Origin: Paraburkholderia sp. Tr-20389 | GTDB taxonomy: Bacteria; Pseudomonadota; Gammaproteobacteria; Burkholderiales; Burkholderiaceae | Reading direction: 5' to 3' | NCBI RefSeq assembly: GCF_017104565.1 | Contig: NZ_JAAGPD010000028.1 | Coordinates: 78,725 to 142,724, forward strand | DNA length: 64,000 bases | Shown here: positions 24,545-33,505 of the stretch, in pieces | How positions within the stretch are numbered: the first letter of the stretch is position 1 | How the letters are laid out: the number at the start of each line of letters is the position of its first letter | The notes under the pieces: generated by a model | What the model was told of the DNA's origin: nothing | The model's database searches: none | The model's input: the letters and a program-made list of their open reading frames with translations, nothing else | Made by a program: the position numbers and the translations under genes

Positions 24545-26017
24545 GTGCGCATCTTCGGCCTTCAGATCACGCGGGCTGCGCCGCGTGCACCCGTCGCGCA
24601 GAACGCGTCGCCGGTCAGTGCATACGGCGGCAACGGTGGCTGGTGGCCGTTGATCGTTCGCGAGCCCTCCTCGGGGGCGTGGCAGCAGAACCGCGAACTC
24701 GCGCCCGAGACCCTGCTCGCCTACTACGCAGTCTATGCATGCGTTACGTTGATCAGCGCGGACATCGGCAAGCTGCAGGTCAACCTCATGCAGCGCGAGC
24801 CGTCCGATATCTGGAGCAAGGCACAGAGCGCCGCGTTCTCGCCCGTCCTGCAGAAGCCGAATGCCTACCAGACGCACATCCAGTTCATCGAGAACTGGGT
24901 CATGTCGAAGCTCACGCGAGGCAACACCTACGTGCTCAAGGATCGCGATGCGCGCGGTGTGGTGAACGCGATGTACGTGCTCGATCCTTCGCGCGTGACG
25001 GTGCTGGTGGCCGACGATGGATCGGTCTATTACCGGCTGAGTTCCGACAAGCTCGCAGGCATCCCCGATGCCGATAGCGACGTGACGGTCCCGGCCAGTG
25101 AGATCATCCACGACCGGATGAACTGCCTGTTCCATCCGCTCGTCGGCACCTCGCCGCTGTTCGCGTGCGCGCTCGCCGCACGGCAGGGGCTCGCTATCCA
25201 GAACAACAGTGCGTCGTTCTTCGAGAACGGTGCGCAACCGGGCGGCATCCTCGTTGCGCCCGGTGCGATCAGCGACGAAACCGCGAAGCGCCTCAAGGAC
25301 AAGTGGGAGGAGAACTTCGGTGGTGTGAATCGCGGTCGGCTCGCGGTGCTCGGCGACGGCCTGAAGTACGAGGCGCTTACGATGAACGCGGTTGATGCGC
25401 AGTTGATCGAGCAGCAGAAGATGACCGCGGAGATCGTGTGCTCGGTGTATCACGTGCCGCAGTATATGGTCGGCGTCGGCACCGCGCCCACTTATAACAA
25501 CATCGAGGCGCTCTCGCAGAACTACTACTCGCAGTGCCTGCAGTCGCTGATCGAATCGATGGAACTGTGCCTCGATGAGGGGCTGGCGCTGCCGAAGGAC
25601 TACCGCACCGAACTCGATCTCGACGGACTGCTGCGCATGGACACCGCTTCGTTGATGAAGACGCTCACTGATGGCGTCGGCGGCGGCATCGTTGCGCCGA
25701 ACGAGGCGCGCCGAAAGATCAACCTCAAGCCGGTCAAGGGTGGCGCGTCGCCATATCTTCAGCAGCAGAACTACTCCCTTGCGGCACTGGCCGAGCGCGA
25801 TGCGAACGAACCGTTCTCAAAGCCCACCGCGACGACGCTTACTGATGCAGGCAATCCAAACGCCGAACCGAGCGACGATCCGAACCCGGATCCATCCATC
25901 GGCCAGCCATCCGGGGAGAAGGCGCTCAACATTCAGGACATCGAGCGTGAAGCGCAACAGCTGATGTCCGCGGCCATTGCCGAAGCACAACGATCAGCGG
26001 TGCGCGAGCAATGCTGA
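24545..26017 (+). CDS. portal protein (HK97 type)
   Basis: The 490-residue protein has the SPP1/HK97 portal signature. A YAVYACVTLISADIGKL helix is near residue 60, an NTYVLKDR...LDPSRVTV region near 130-155, and a long C-terminal helix includes VPQYMVGVGTAPTYNNIEALSQNYY (about residues 310-335). The start is probably GTG 24545; GTG 24512 would add 11 residues inside the previous gene. It forms the dodecameric DNA gate. Its position after capsid, not before protease, is non-canonical. Confidence 0.88.
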   Translation: MRIFGLQITRAAPRAPVAQNASPVSAYGGNGGWWPLIVREPSSGAWQQNRELAPETLLAYYAVYACVTLISADIGKLQVNLMQREPSDIWSKAQSAAFSPVLQKPNAYQTHIQFIENWVMSKLTRGNTYVLKDRDARGVVNAMYVLDPSRVTVLVADDGSVYYRLSSDKLAGIPDADSDVTVPASEIIHDRMNCLFHPLVGTSPLFACALAARQGLAIQNNSASFFENGAQPGGILVAPGAISDETAKRLKDKWEENFGGVNRGRLAVLGDGLKYEALTMNAVDAQLIEQQKMTAEIVCSVYHVPQYMVGVGTAPTYNNIEALSQNYYSQCLQSLIESMELCLDEGLALPKDYRTELDLDGLLRMDTASLMKTLTDGVGGGIVAPNEARRKINLKPVKGGASPYLQQQNYSLAALAERDANEPFSKPTATTLTDAGNPNAEPSDDPNPDPSIGQPSGEKALNIQDIEREAQQLMSAAIAEAQRSAVREQC

Positions 26018-27699
26018 CCAAAAACGATATCGCCGCACTCGTACGCGGCCTGCTGCCCTCCGTGACGCGTTACGTCGACGGGGCGGTCGCCACCATGACT
26101 GCGCGCATGAAGGCCGTCGAAGAACGCCAGCCCGAGCGAGGCATCGATGGCGTCGATGGTCGCGACGGAAAGGACGGGACCGATGGCCGCAATGGCTTCG
26201 ATGGCAAGGACGGACGCGACGGCATTGATGGCAAGGATGGTGAGCCCGGGCCAGGCGGTGTCGACGGCAAGGACGGTAATGACGGCCGTAATGGCGTCGA
26301 CGGCAAGGACGGTCGGGACGGCATTGATGGCAAGGATGGCGAACGCGGGTCCGACGGTGTCGACGGCAAGGACGGAAATGACGGCCGCAATGGCGTCGAC
26401 GGCAAGGACGGACGCGACGGCGTCGATGGCAAGGATGGTGAGCCCGGGCCAGGCGGTGTCGACGGCAAGGACGGTAATGACGGCCGTAATGGCGTCGACG
26501 GCAAGGACGGTCGGGACGGCATTGATGGCAAGGATGGTGACCCCGGGCCTGGTGGCGTCGACGGTAGGGACGGAAACGACGGCCGCAATGGCGTGGATGG
26601 CAGGGATGGACGCGACGGCACCGATGGCGAACCCGGGTCCGACGGTATCGACGGCAAGGACGGAAATGACGGCCGCAACGGCGTCGACGGCAAGGACGGT
26701 CGGGACGGCATTGATGGCAAGGATGGCGAACGCGGGTCCGACGGTGTCGACGGCAGGGACGGAAACGACGGCCGCAATGGCGTGGATGGCAGGGATGGAC
26801 GCGACGGCACCGATGGCGAACCCGGGTCCGATGGTATCGACGGCAAGGACGGAAATGACGGCCGCAACGGCGTCGACGGCAAAGACGGACGCGACGGCGC
26901 CGATGGCAAGGACGGCGAACCCGGGTCCGATGGTGTCGACGGCAAGGACGGCATCGACGGCATCGACGGTCGCAATGGCGTCGACGGACGGGATGGCACC
27001 GATGGCAAGGATGGTGATCCCGGGCCTGGTGGCGTCGACGGCAAGGACGGCAAGGACGGCATCGACGGTCGCAATGGCGTCGACGGACGGGACGGCACCG
27101 ATGGCAAGGATGGTGACCCCGGGCCTGGTGGCGTCGACGGCAGGGACGGAAACGATGGCCGCAATGGCGTCGACGGCAAGGACGGCATCGATGGCAAGGA
27201 TGGTCGCGACGGCCGGGACGGTCGCGATGGGATCGACGGGCGTGACGCGTCCGATCTCGATGTGCTGCCCGCGATCGACTTCAGCAAGGTCTACGGGCGC
27301 GGCACGCTAGCCAGTCACAAGGGCGGATTGTGGCGCGCCTTCACCAACACAGATGGCGAGCATGGCTGGGCCTGCATCGTGGATGGCGTGGACGGCATCG
27401 TGATCGAAGCAGAAGGACGTGGCTTCGTGATCAGCATTACGCGCTCCACGAGTGCGGTGCAAACGTTCCGTTGCGGCCTGCCGGTGATGATCTATCGCGG
27501 CGTCTACGAATATGGCCGGCGCTATGAGGCAGGCGACGTAGTGACCTTCGGCGGCTCTGTGTGGCACTGCAATGCGGACACCGGGGCCAAGCCCGACGAA
27601 CACACCGACGGCGCGATCAAGCCGTGGACGCTAGCGGTCAAGCGTGGGCGTGACAGCAAGGACGCCCAGGCCCGCATCACTCAGGGAGAGCGCACATGA
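26011..27699 (+). CDS. collagen-like protein with C-terminal binding-type domain
   Basis: The 562-residue protein has an N-terminal head of about 45 residues, then about 370 residues of Gly-X-Y triplets rich in Asp, Lys and Asn (DGxDGKDGR blocks with periodic GEPG/DPGPGG interruptions). A C-terminal domain of about 140 residues then includes GVYEYGRRYEAGDVVTFGGS and HCNADTGAKPDEH, which resemble CBM5/12-type carbohydrate-binding modules. It overlaps the portal stop and the connector start by a few bases, so it belongs to the head-gene operon and may be a head fibre or decoration that binds surfaces. The repeat tract is near-identical in many DNA units and should vary in length. A tail-fibre role is a less likely alternative given position. 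Confidence 0.85.
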   Translation: MLTKNDIAALVRGLLPSVTRYVDGAVATMTARMKAVEERQPERGIDGVDGRDGKDGTDGRNGFDGKDGRDGIDGKDGEPGPGGVDGKDGNDGRNGVDGKDGRDGIDGKDGERGSDGVDGKDGNDGRNGVDGKDGRDGVDGKDGEPGPGGVDGKDGNDGRNGVDGKDGRDGIDGKDGDPGPGGVDGRDGNDGRNGVDGRDGRDGTDGEPGSDGIDGKDGNDGRNGVDGKDGRDGIDGKDGERGSDGVDGRDGNDGRNGVDGRDGRDGTDGEPGSDGIDGKDGNDGRNGVDGKDGRDGADGKDGEPGSDGVDGKDGIDGIDGRNGVDGRDGTDGKDGDPGPGGVDGKDGKDGIDGRNGVDGRDGTDGKDGDPGPGGVDGRDGNDGRNGVDGKDGIDGKDGRDGRDGRDGIDGRDASDLDVLPAIDFSKVYGRGTLASHKGGLWRAFTNTDGEHGWACIVDGVDGIVIEAEGRGFVISITRSTSAVQTFRCGLPVMIYRGVYEYGRRYEAGDVVTFGGSVWHCNADTGAKPDEHTDGAIKPWTLAVKRGRDSKDAQARITQGERT

Positions 27700-28016
27700 G
27701 CACATCCAGAAGCTACGAGATCGTCACTATCGATCAGGCGAAGGTCTGGCTTCGCGTCGATGGCACAGCGATGGACGCCGATATCGAACTCGCGATCGCG
27801 GGCGCGACAGCCTCTGTCTATGCGTATCTGAAGCGGCCCGAACCGTACTCAGAATCGGACCCAGCTCCCGCCAACGTCGTGCAAGCGATTGTTTTGCTGG
27901 CCGGCATGTTCATTCGAGATCCAGATATCGCAGACGCCTCATCGTGGCAGGCAGGCTATCCGCCCTCGCCCGTCGTCTCGATCCTGTATCCGCTTCGCGA
28001 CCCCGCGATCTCATGA
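27696..28016 (+). CDS. head-tail connector (gp6-like)
   Basis: The 106-residue protein follows the HK97 gp6 / phage_connect pattern: a short strand (YEIVTIDQAKVWLRVDG), helices with DADIELAIAGATASVYAYL, and a C-terminal AIVLLAGMFIRDP helix. It binds the portal to extend the DNA channel. ATG 27696 follows GGAG and overlaps the previous stop by 4 nt. Confidence 0.82.
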   Translation: MSTSRSYEIVTIDQAKVWLRVDGTAMDADIELAIAGATASVYAYLKRPEPYSESDPAPANVVQAIVLLAGMFIRDPDIADASSWQAGYPPSPVVSILYPLRDPAIS

Positions 28017-28414
28017 TCAGGCAAAGCGGCATCAAGGCTGGTCCGCTGAACCAGCGCGTCACGATCCAGCGGCCCATCGTGATGGTCGATAGCGATTCGG
28101 GCGAGCCGGTCGTAACCGCGTGGGAGGACTTGCCCGCCGACCCGGAGGTGTGGGCCGCGATCGAAACGATGAAGGGCATGGAGTACCTCGCTTCCGCCGA
28201 GTTCCGTTCGGGCGTGACTACACGCATCCGCGTGCGCTGGCGCGACGACCTTAACTCGGCCATGCGCGTGTTGTTCCGGCTGATGAAAAGCGACGGTACC
28301 CTGGTGCGCGAGACGGTGTACGAAATCCAGTCGGTCCTTCCGCAGTACCAGTCCATGTCCGAGGTGCATCTGATGTGCGCCGATGGCGTGATCACCGAGG
28401 GAGGTCAGCCTTGA
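28013..28414 (+). CDS. head-tail joining / head closure protein
   Basis: The 133-residue protein has the short beta-rich profile of SPP1 gp16 / phage head-tail joining proteins. MIRQSGIKAGPLNQRVTIQRP starts the barrel, with a VWAAIETMKGMEYLASAEF segment (about residues 43-60) followed by RIRVRWRDD. ATG 28013 overlaps the connector stop (ATGA). It seals the head after packaging. Confidence 0.82.
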   Translation: MIRQSGIKAGPLNQRVTIQRPIVMVDSDSGEPVVTAWEDLPADPEVWAAIETMKGMEYLASAEFRSGVTTRIRVRWRDDLNSAMRVLFRLMKSDGTLVRETVYEIQSVLPQYQSMSEVHLMCADGVITEGGQP

Positions 28415-28914
28415 AGATCGATCTCGAGGTCAAGGGTCTCAAGGAGATCGAGCAGTTCCTGGCGACGCTGCCCGACGAGGTGTCGCGAAAGATGCTCTAT
28501 GGCGCGCTGATGGGTGGTGCGAAACCGATCATGGATCAGGCCAGGGAGAATGTGCTGCGCAACTTCGGCAATTCAGCGCGCTTCACGCACACGCTCGAAG
28601 AGTCACTCGTCCGTGGTCGGGTTCGCAAGACGGGCCTCGCCGCACGCGTCGACGTGAAGATCAGGAAGGGCAAGGTCCGCGATCGCATGATCAAGAACGG
28701 CGTCATCAAGCCGCACGGCGACGACGCGTTCTACGGTCGTTTCCTCGAGTTCGGCACCTCGAAGATGCCCGCCTACCCCTTCCTCAAACCCGCCGCCGAT
28801 GCGAAGGCTGGCGAATCTATCAAACGCTTCAACGGCACGCTCATGAAACGCATGGCGAAGTGGTGCAAGGAGAACGGCGTGGTCTATCGCTCGCCGGGAG
28901 GCATGACGTCATGA
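28411..28914 (+). CDS. HK97 gp10-like neck/tail protein
   Basis: The 167-residue protein resembles HK97-gp10: it opens with LKIDLEVKGLKEIEQFLATLP, has an LYGALMGGAKPIMDQARENV helix, and ends with the GRFLEFGTSKMPAYPFLKPA family signature (about residues 110-129). The start is a TTG at 28411 overlapping the upstream stop (TTGA), with GGGAGG 6-7 nt before it; no ATG fits. Confidence 0.85.
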   Translation: MKIDLEVKGLKEIEQFLATLPDEVSRKMLYGALMGGAKPIMDQARENVLRNFGNSARFTHTLEESLVRGRVRKTGLAARVDVKIRKGKVRDRMIKNGVIKPHGDDAFYGRFLEFGTSKMPAYPFLKPAADAKAGESIKRFNGTLMKRMAKWCKENGVVYRSPGGMTS

Positions 28915-29270
28915 CGGGCGACGAACTCTTTGCGCTGCTCGATCAGGCGCTGCCCGGTCGGGTGTTCAAGGCGCTCGCGCCTCAGGGCACCGCCGAGCCG
29001 TATGTGATCTATGCACTGACCTCGGGTATGCCGCGCAACACGATGTGCGGCAACGCCCACTGCACGCAGATGAGTTACCGCGTGGACTCCTATGCGAAGA
29101 CACAGCGCGATGCGTTTGCCGCGATCGATGCGATCGGCGTGCTGGTCGACGCGTGCGAGGGCGATCCGCTCATCGAGAACCGGCAGGACATGTACGAGCA
29201 AGACACGCGCATCCACCGTGTGAGCGTGGTTCTTTCAACCTGGCAGCTTGACGACGAGGTGCTGAAATGA
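28911..29270 (+). CDS. tail terminator/completion protein (DUF3168-like)
   Basis: A 119-residue protein of the DUF3168/gpU-like type. LFALLDQALPGRVFKALAPQG with AEPYVIYALTSG (about residues 5-40) and a C-terminal RIHRVSVVLSTW strand are characteristic. It caps the tail tube for joining to the head. ATG overlaps the gp10-like stop. Confidence 0.8.
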   Translation: MTGDELFALLDQALPGRVFKALAPQGTAEPYVIYALTSGMPRNTMCGNAHCTQMSYRVDSYAKTQRDAFAAIDAIGVLVDACEGDPLIENRQDMYEQDTRIHRVSVVLSTWQLDDEVLK

Positions 29271-30475
29271 AGAAGGCTATCAGCGCGCAGAAAACGCGCA
29301 TGTATCTGGAGAACCCCGATGCGTCCGCCGCTGCAACGGGCCTTCTCAAGGGTGGATCGAAGTCGAAGCCCTGCGTGGTGATCTTCAACGACGCATCGAA
29401 ACTGCGCAATGGTGCTGCGATCCTGCTTATCGGCACCGGGTGGGCGAGCCTCGACGGCGGCACGTGGGTCTTGCAGAACATCGACTTCGATGCCAAGACC
29501 GCCGAGCTTGCGAACAGCGACACGAGCGCCGAGACGGAGAACTTCGGTTCAAACGCCGCGTGGGTACTGCACGCCTATATCGACGTCTGTGCAGTCTCCT
29601 ATCAGATCAACCAGAACGCCGCCGCCGATATCGACACGACGACGCTCTGCGACGAAGAAAAGACCTCGCTAGTCGGCTTCGGGGACCCCGGCACGCTTAC
29701 GTTCGACTTCTTCATCGATCCGACCGACCCGGACTATCAGGCGCTGCGCGACGCGCAGAAGGACGGCAAGACGCGCATGTTCGAGATCGTCTACCGCAAC
29801 AAGGCGGTCCGTACGCTGCCAGTGATCGTACAGTCGGTCAACGAGTCGGGTGGTGTCGATCAGGCGGTGCAAGGCTCAGCCACGCTGAAGATCACCGGCC
29901 CCGATGTGCTCACCATGCCGCCCGGCCAGACGACCGATAACTACGTGCTGATCCCGGTGCTCTCGCCGACCGAGGGTCCGCAGCCGCTCGAAGTCACGCT
30001 CACGCTCAACGAGGCAGGCGGTCAGGCCACCAGGTTCGCGATCGACTGGAGGGACGGCGGCTCACCCGAATATGTGACCACGCATCAGGCGAAGCACACC
30101 TACGACAAGGCAGGCACCTTCATGCCGTCCGTGATCGCAACTGTCGCTGGCTCGCTCACGGCACCCTTTAAAGCACAGAACGCGGTCACGGTCGCGGCTC
30201 CACCTTATGTGCTGACCGCCTCAGTCGTCCCGACCGATGGAGTCGCGCCGCTTGCCGTGACGCTCACGCTCGACGAAGCGAACGGCACTGCCGATTACTT
30301 CGACGTCGATTGGGGCGAAGGCGGGTCCGCCCAGCGCGTAAGCGATCTCACGCAGCAGCATTCCTACGCGAACGCGGGCGGTCCCTATGCGGTGTCTGTC
30401 ACGCCGACCGTCGGCGGTGTGTCGGGTGCGGCGGTCGCGGCGGGCAGCGTGACCGTGACGGCTGCGGGAGGTTGA
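29267..30475 (+). CDS. major tail tube protein with two PKD domains
   Basis: The first about 220 residues form a tail-tube domain (SGTGW-type strands, FFIDPTDPDYQALRDAQKDG). Residues about 228-315 and 318-400 are two tandem PKD/Ig-like domains, each opening with VLSPTEG/VVPTDG...PLEVTLTLNEA and containing an IDWRDGG/VDWGEGG turn. Lambda gpV has one similar C-terminal Ig-like domain that decorates the tail surface. Two copies would give a bristly tail. ATG 29267 overlaps the terminator-protein stop. Confidence 0.88.
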   Translation: MKKAISAQKTRMYLENPDASAAATGLLKGGSKSKPCVVIFNDASKLRNGAAILLIGTGWASLDGGTWVLQNIDFDAKTAELANSDTSAETENFGSNAAWVLHAYIDVCAVSYQINQNAAADIDTTTLCDEEKTSLVGFGDPGTLTFDFFIDPTDPDYQALRDAQKDGKTRMFEIVYRNKAVRTLPVIVQSVNESGGVDQAVQGSATLKITGPDVLTMPPGQTTDNYVLIPVLSPTEGPQPLEVTLTLNEAGGQATRFAIDWRDGGSPEYVTTHQAKHTYDKAGTFMPSVIATVAGSLTAPFKAQNAVTVAAPPYVLTASVVPTDGVAPLAVTLTLDEANGTADYFDVDWGEGGSAQRVSDLTQQHSYANAGGPYAVSVTPTVGGVSGAAVAAGSVTVTAAGG

Positions 30476-30476
30476 C

Positions 30477-30809
30477 ATGAACGATCGGCTTCCTGCCCCG
30501 CAGCGCGAGAAACTCTTTGTCGTCCAGCCGAAGGAGACGGTCGTCGAAACGGACTCCTTCGGCGCGGTCACGCTGCGCGCGATGAACGTGCGGCGCTTCC
30601 GCGAGCTATCGCAGAAGCTCAATGACGAGCGGCCCGAGGACTTCGGTTACGACATTTTGTGCGAGATGGCGCGAGGCCCGAACGGCGAACGCTTCACCCC
30701 ATCTGCGATCGCGGGCCTGCCCGCCCACGTGCTGCCCGATCTGCGCAAGCTGGTCGACGCGGCGGTGCTGCTGTGTGGTCACAAGCCTGCCGATGCAAAA
30801 AAAGGCTGA
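30477..30809 (+). CDS. tail assembly chaperone G
   Basis: The 110-residue G-like protein ends right after an A7 slippery site in the codons GCA AAA AAA GGC TGA. It stands between the tail tube and tape measure genes, the fixed position of gpG/gpGT. The protein is alpha-helical with RFRELSQKLNDERPEDFGYD (about residues 41-60). It binds tape-measure protein during tail assembly. Confidence 0.85.
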   Translation: MNDRLPAPQREKLFVVQPKETVVETDSFGAVTLRAMNVRRFRELSQKLNDERPEDFGYDILCEMARGPNGERFTPSAIAGLPAHVLPDLRKLVDAAVLLCGHKPADAKKG

Positions 30810-30997
30810 CCGACCCGGTGATGCGCCTCGTCTTTGCGGTGGCCTCACACCTGCATATGACGGCCGGGGAAGTCGAAGCGCGCATGGATTCGGACGAGCT
30901 TTTCATGTGGGCGAACGTTCTCTTCGGGTGGGGCAACGTCCCCGGCGACGATGCCGAGGTGCTCTCTGTCGAGGATGAAATAGCAGCATGGAGGTAA
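30477..30997 (+). CDS. tail assembly chaperone GT, -1 frameshift product
   Basis: A -1 slip at the A AAA AAA heptamer (30797-30803) would join gpG to a second frame that runs to 30997. The added part (about 64 residues) contains MRLVFAVASHLHMTAGEVEA and WANVLFGWGN, typical of T extensions. Position, frame and slippery sequence all agree with the lambda G/GT system. Independent initiation at ATG 30821 is the less likely alternative. Confidence 0.85.
30797..30803 (+). promoter_or_regulatory. programmed -1 frameshift site (A7)
   Basis: A AAA AAA in the zero-frame phasing required for tandem slippage, two codons before the gpG stop. Confidence 0.88.
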
Positions 30998-31001
30998 GGC
31001 A

Positions 31002-33098
31002 ATGGCATCCGCCGGTTCGCTGATCTTCGAACTCGCCGCAGACGTGGCACACCTTCGTCAGGACATGGCGAAGGCGAACGACACAATCACGTCATCGCTC
31101 AAGGGCATATCGAACTCTGTCGCGGGCATTGCGGCCCTTCAGGGCGCGCAGTTCGCGATGTCTTTCGCGAAGGGCTTCGCGGACAAGGTTAAGGAAGCCA
31201 TCGACGAGATGGATGCGCTCGGCAAGCTGGCGCAGCGCATCGGCACCACCACCGCCGAGATCTCCGCGCTCGCCTATGCCGGTCAGTTCGCAGGCGTGGG
31301 CCTCGACGATCTGACGACCGCGTTCAAGGGCCTAAACAAGTCCCTGCTCGAATCGCGCGATCCGTTGAGCGATAGTGCTGCCGCGTTCAAGGCGCTCGGC
31401 CTGAACGCTGAAGAGTTACGCAAGATGGACCCAGGCAAGGCGTTCGAAGAGATCGCTGCCGTCTTTCCCCAGTTTGCGGACGGAGCCGAGAAGGCCGCGG
31501 TAGCGACGCAGCTTTTCGGCAAGCAGGGGCAGGCGCTGATCCCGCTGCTGAACGGCGGCAAGGACGGCATCGAGGCGATGCGTAAAGAGGCCGAGGACAT
31601 GGGCCTCATTGTGTCGACCTCGACCGCCAAGGCGATGGGCGATCTGAACGACGACCTCACGCGCATCAGCAATCTCGGCAAGGGGGCAGCCGCCGTGATG
31701 GCGACCGAGATGCAGCCCGCCATTGCCGAGGTGGTCAAGATTCTCAAGGACGCCGCCACCGAGGGCACCGTGTGGAACGGCGTGCTCGAAGCGATCGTCG
31801 GCACCGCGAAGGTTGCCATGCAGGTGATCGTCGGTCTGACGGGCACCCTCTCCGCGTTCGCGAAGCTGGCCTCTGCAGTCGGCACCGCGCTCAATCAGCC
31901 GGCCTCGCTCGAAGGCATGAAGAACGCCGCGAATATCGTATCGGACGCGTGGAATCAGGCGCGCGACGATCTCACGAAGGTTCACGACGCGCAGGTGCGT
32001 ATCGGCAAGTCCGCCTCCGAGTCCGAGAAAGCGACGAAGGCCGAGGCCGATGCGGTGAAGTCGATCGACTCGCGGCCCGTCCTCCAGTTCACTGCGAACC
32101 TCGATGCGAACGCGAAGGCGGCAAAGAAGGCAAAGAAGGAGGTCGACGAGTACGCGAACATGCTCCAGTCGCTGCAGGAGCAATACCGCTCCGCGCAGGC
32201 GAACGGCGACGAGATGCTCATGCTGCTCACCGATCCGAAGTTCGCCAAATTCACCGCCGAGCAGCAACGCAACCTCACCGACATCAGGCAGGCCACGCTC
32301 GATCTGACCGCGGCAAACGAAGCGGCGAAGAAGGCAGAGGAGGATTTGCAGAAGGTGCGCGACGACGCCGACAAGGCCGAGATCGCGCGTGTCGAAGGGC
32401 TGCGCACGCTGGCCGATACGACGCTCGATGCGCTCGATCCGACGCGCGAATACGTGCGCACGATGACCGACCTCGTTGCTGCGCAGCAGGCCGGGTTTCT
32501 CTCGACCGAGCAGCTTGCCGCCGCGCAGGAGGTGCAGGCGAAAAAACTGCAGGAGGCAATGGACAAGACCGATCCGATGAAGGATCAGATCAAGTCGCTG
32601 CAGCAGGCGATCGAAGGCTTCGGCAAGAATTCGAGCGACGCCCTCGTGGACTTCATGTTCAGCACCAAGGACGCGAGCGTGAGCTTTGGCGAGATGGTGA
32701 CGGCAATGCTGAAAGACCTCGCCAAACTGCTCGTCTATAAAAACGTCTTTGAGCCGCTCGTCGGCAGCATCAACAGCAGCGGCTGGACGAGCGTGCTGGC
32801 GGGCGTCTTCTCCGGCAATCGCATGGCCGGTGGCCCGGTGCAGCCTGGCTCGATGTATCGCGTCAACGAGACGCCGCTGCGCGGCGAGTACTTCGTGCCG
32901 AACGCACCCGGTCGCATCACGACTGGCGACGCCAGCGGCGGCGGCACCTCGATCGTCATCAACGTCAACGCCGACTCAGGCGCGGTCACCGCCGATGGCG
33001 ACGGCGCGAAGGCGATCGAACTCGCCAAACGCATCGCCCTGATCGTCAAGCAGGTCATCGCCAACGAGAAACGGACGGGAGGTCTGCTTGCATCATGA
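31002..33098 (+). CDS. tail tape measure protein
   Basis: The 698-residue protein is helical. Its N-terminal region is ADVAHLRQDMAKANDTITSS, TMP core hydrophobic helices follow (VAMQVIVGLTGTLSAFAKLASA near 265-287), a long coiled-coil occupies about 340-530 (Lys/Glu/Ala-rich), and the C-terminal domain has an RVNETPLRGEYFVPNAPGRI motif. At about 1.5 angstrom per residue this implies a tail near 100 nm. It follows the G/GT genes and overlaps gpM by 4 nt. Confidence 0.92.
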   Translation: MASAGSLIFELAADVAHLRQDMAKANDTITSSLKGISNSVAGIAALQGAQFAMSFAKGFADKVKEAIDEMDALGKLAQRIGTTTAEISALAYAGQFAGVGLDDLTTAFKGLNKSLLESRDPLSDSAAAFKALGLNAEELRKMDPGKAFEEIAAVFPQFADGAEKAAVATQLFGKQGQALIPLLNGGKDGIEAMRKEAEDMGLIVSTSTAKAMGDLNDDLTRISNLGKGAAAVMATEMQPAIAEVVKILKDAATEGTVWNGVLEAIVGTAKVAMQVIVGLTGTLSAFAKLASAVGTALNQPASLEGMKNAANIVSDAWNQARDDLTKVHDAQVRIGKSASESEKATKAEADAVKSIDSRPVLQFTANLDANAKAAKKAKKEVDEYANMLQSLQEQYRSAQANGDEMLMLLTDPKFAKFTAEQQRNLTDIRQATLDLTAANEAAKKAEEDLQKVRDDADKAEIARVEGLRTLADTTLDALDPTREYVRTMTDLVAAQQAGFLSTEQLAAAQEVQAKKLQEAMDKTDPMKDQIKSLQQAIEGFGKNSSDALVDFMFSTKDASVSFGEMVTAMLKDLAKLLVYKNVFEPLVGSINSSGWTSVLAGVFSGNRMAGGPVQPGSMYRVNETPLRGEYFVPNAPGRITTGDASGGGTSIVINVNADSGAVTADGDGAKAIELAKRIALIVKQVIANEKRTGGLLAS

Positions 33099-33505
33099 TC
33101 ACTTCCACCTTCGACGAATGGCTGGCGCGCTGGAAGAACCCATCGCTCAAGGCCAGCGGCCTGATCTTTGACTGGTGCGTGACGAGCGCGCAGGCGGACG
33201 TCGAGCCGCGCGTGCGCATTGCGCAGTTCGGTGATGGTTATGCCCAGCGCCGCCCCGCAGGTATTAACACGCAGGATCAGATGTGGAGCGTGTCGCTGAA
33301 CAACGTCACCGAGTCGAAGGCGCAGGCCGTGCTCGACTTCCTCTCGGCGCGCAATGGCGTCGACGTGTTTAACTGGACGCCGCCGCGCACTGACGTTGCG
33401 CTCGATGTGATCTGTGCGTCATGGTCGTGGACGTATGGCGACATGCTCCTTGACGGCGCGCGCACGATGAACGTGAGCGCCAGGTTCCAGCAGGTGCATC
33501 AATGA
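33095..33505 (+). CDS. minor tail protein gpM-like
   Basis: The 136-residue protein matches phage lambda minor tail protein M: RIAQFGDGYAQRRPAGINTQ (about residues 46-65) is the family hallmark, with a beta-rich remainder. It sits directly after the tape measure and overlaps gpL by 4 nt. It is part of the tail tip that bridges tube to baseplate-like tip complex. Confidence 0.88.
   Translation: MITSTFDEWLARWKNPSLKASGLIFDWCVTSAQADVEPRVRIAQFGDGYAQRRPAGINTQDQMWSVSLNNVTESKAQAVLDFLSARNGVDVFNWTPPRTDVALDVICASWSWTYGDMLLDGARTMNVSARFQQVHQ

Noticed and set aside
26070-27287. Very long open frame on the minus strand opposite the collagen-like gene
   Set aside because: It is the Ser/Pro-rich antisense shadow of the Gly-X-Y repeats. 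No ribosome-binding site and no family.
26147-27310. Tandem repeats that could be mistaken for a CRISPR array or satellite
   Set aside because: Repeats are in-frame coding triplets of the collagen-like protein with no spacer-repeat alternation. No CRISPR array or cas gene was seen anywhere in the window.
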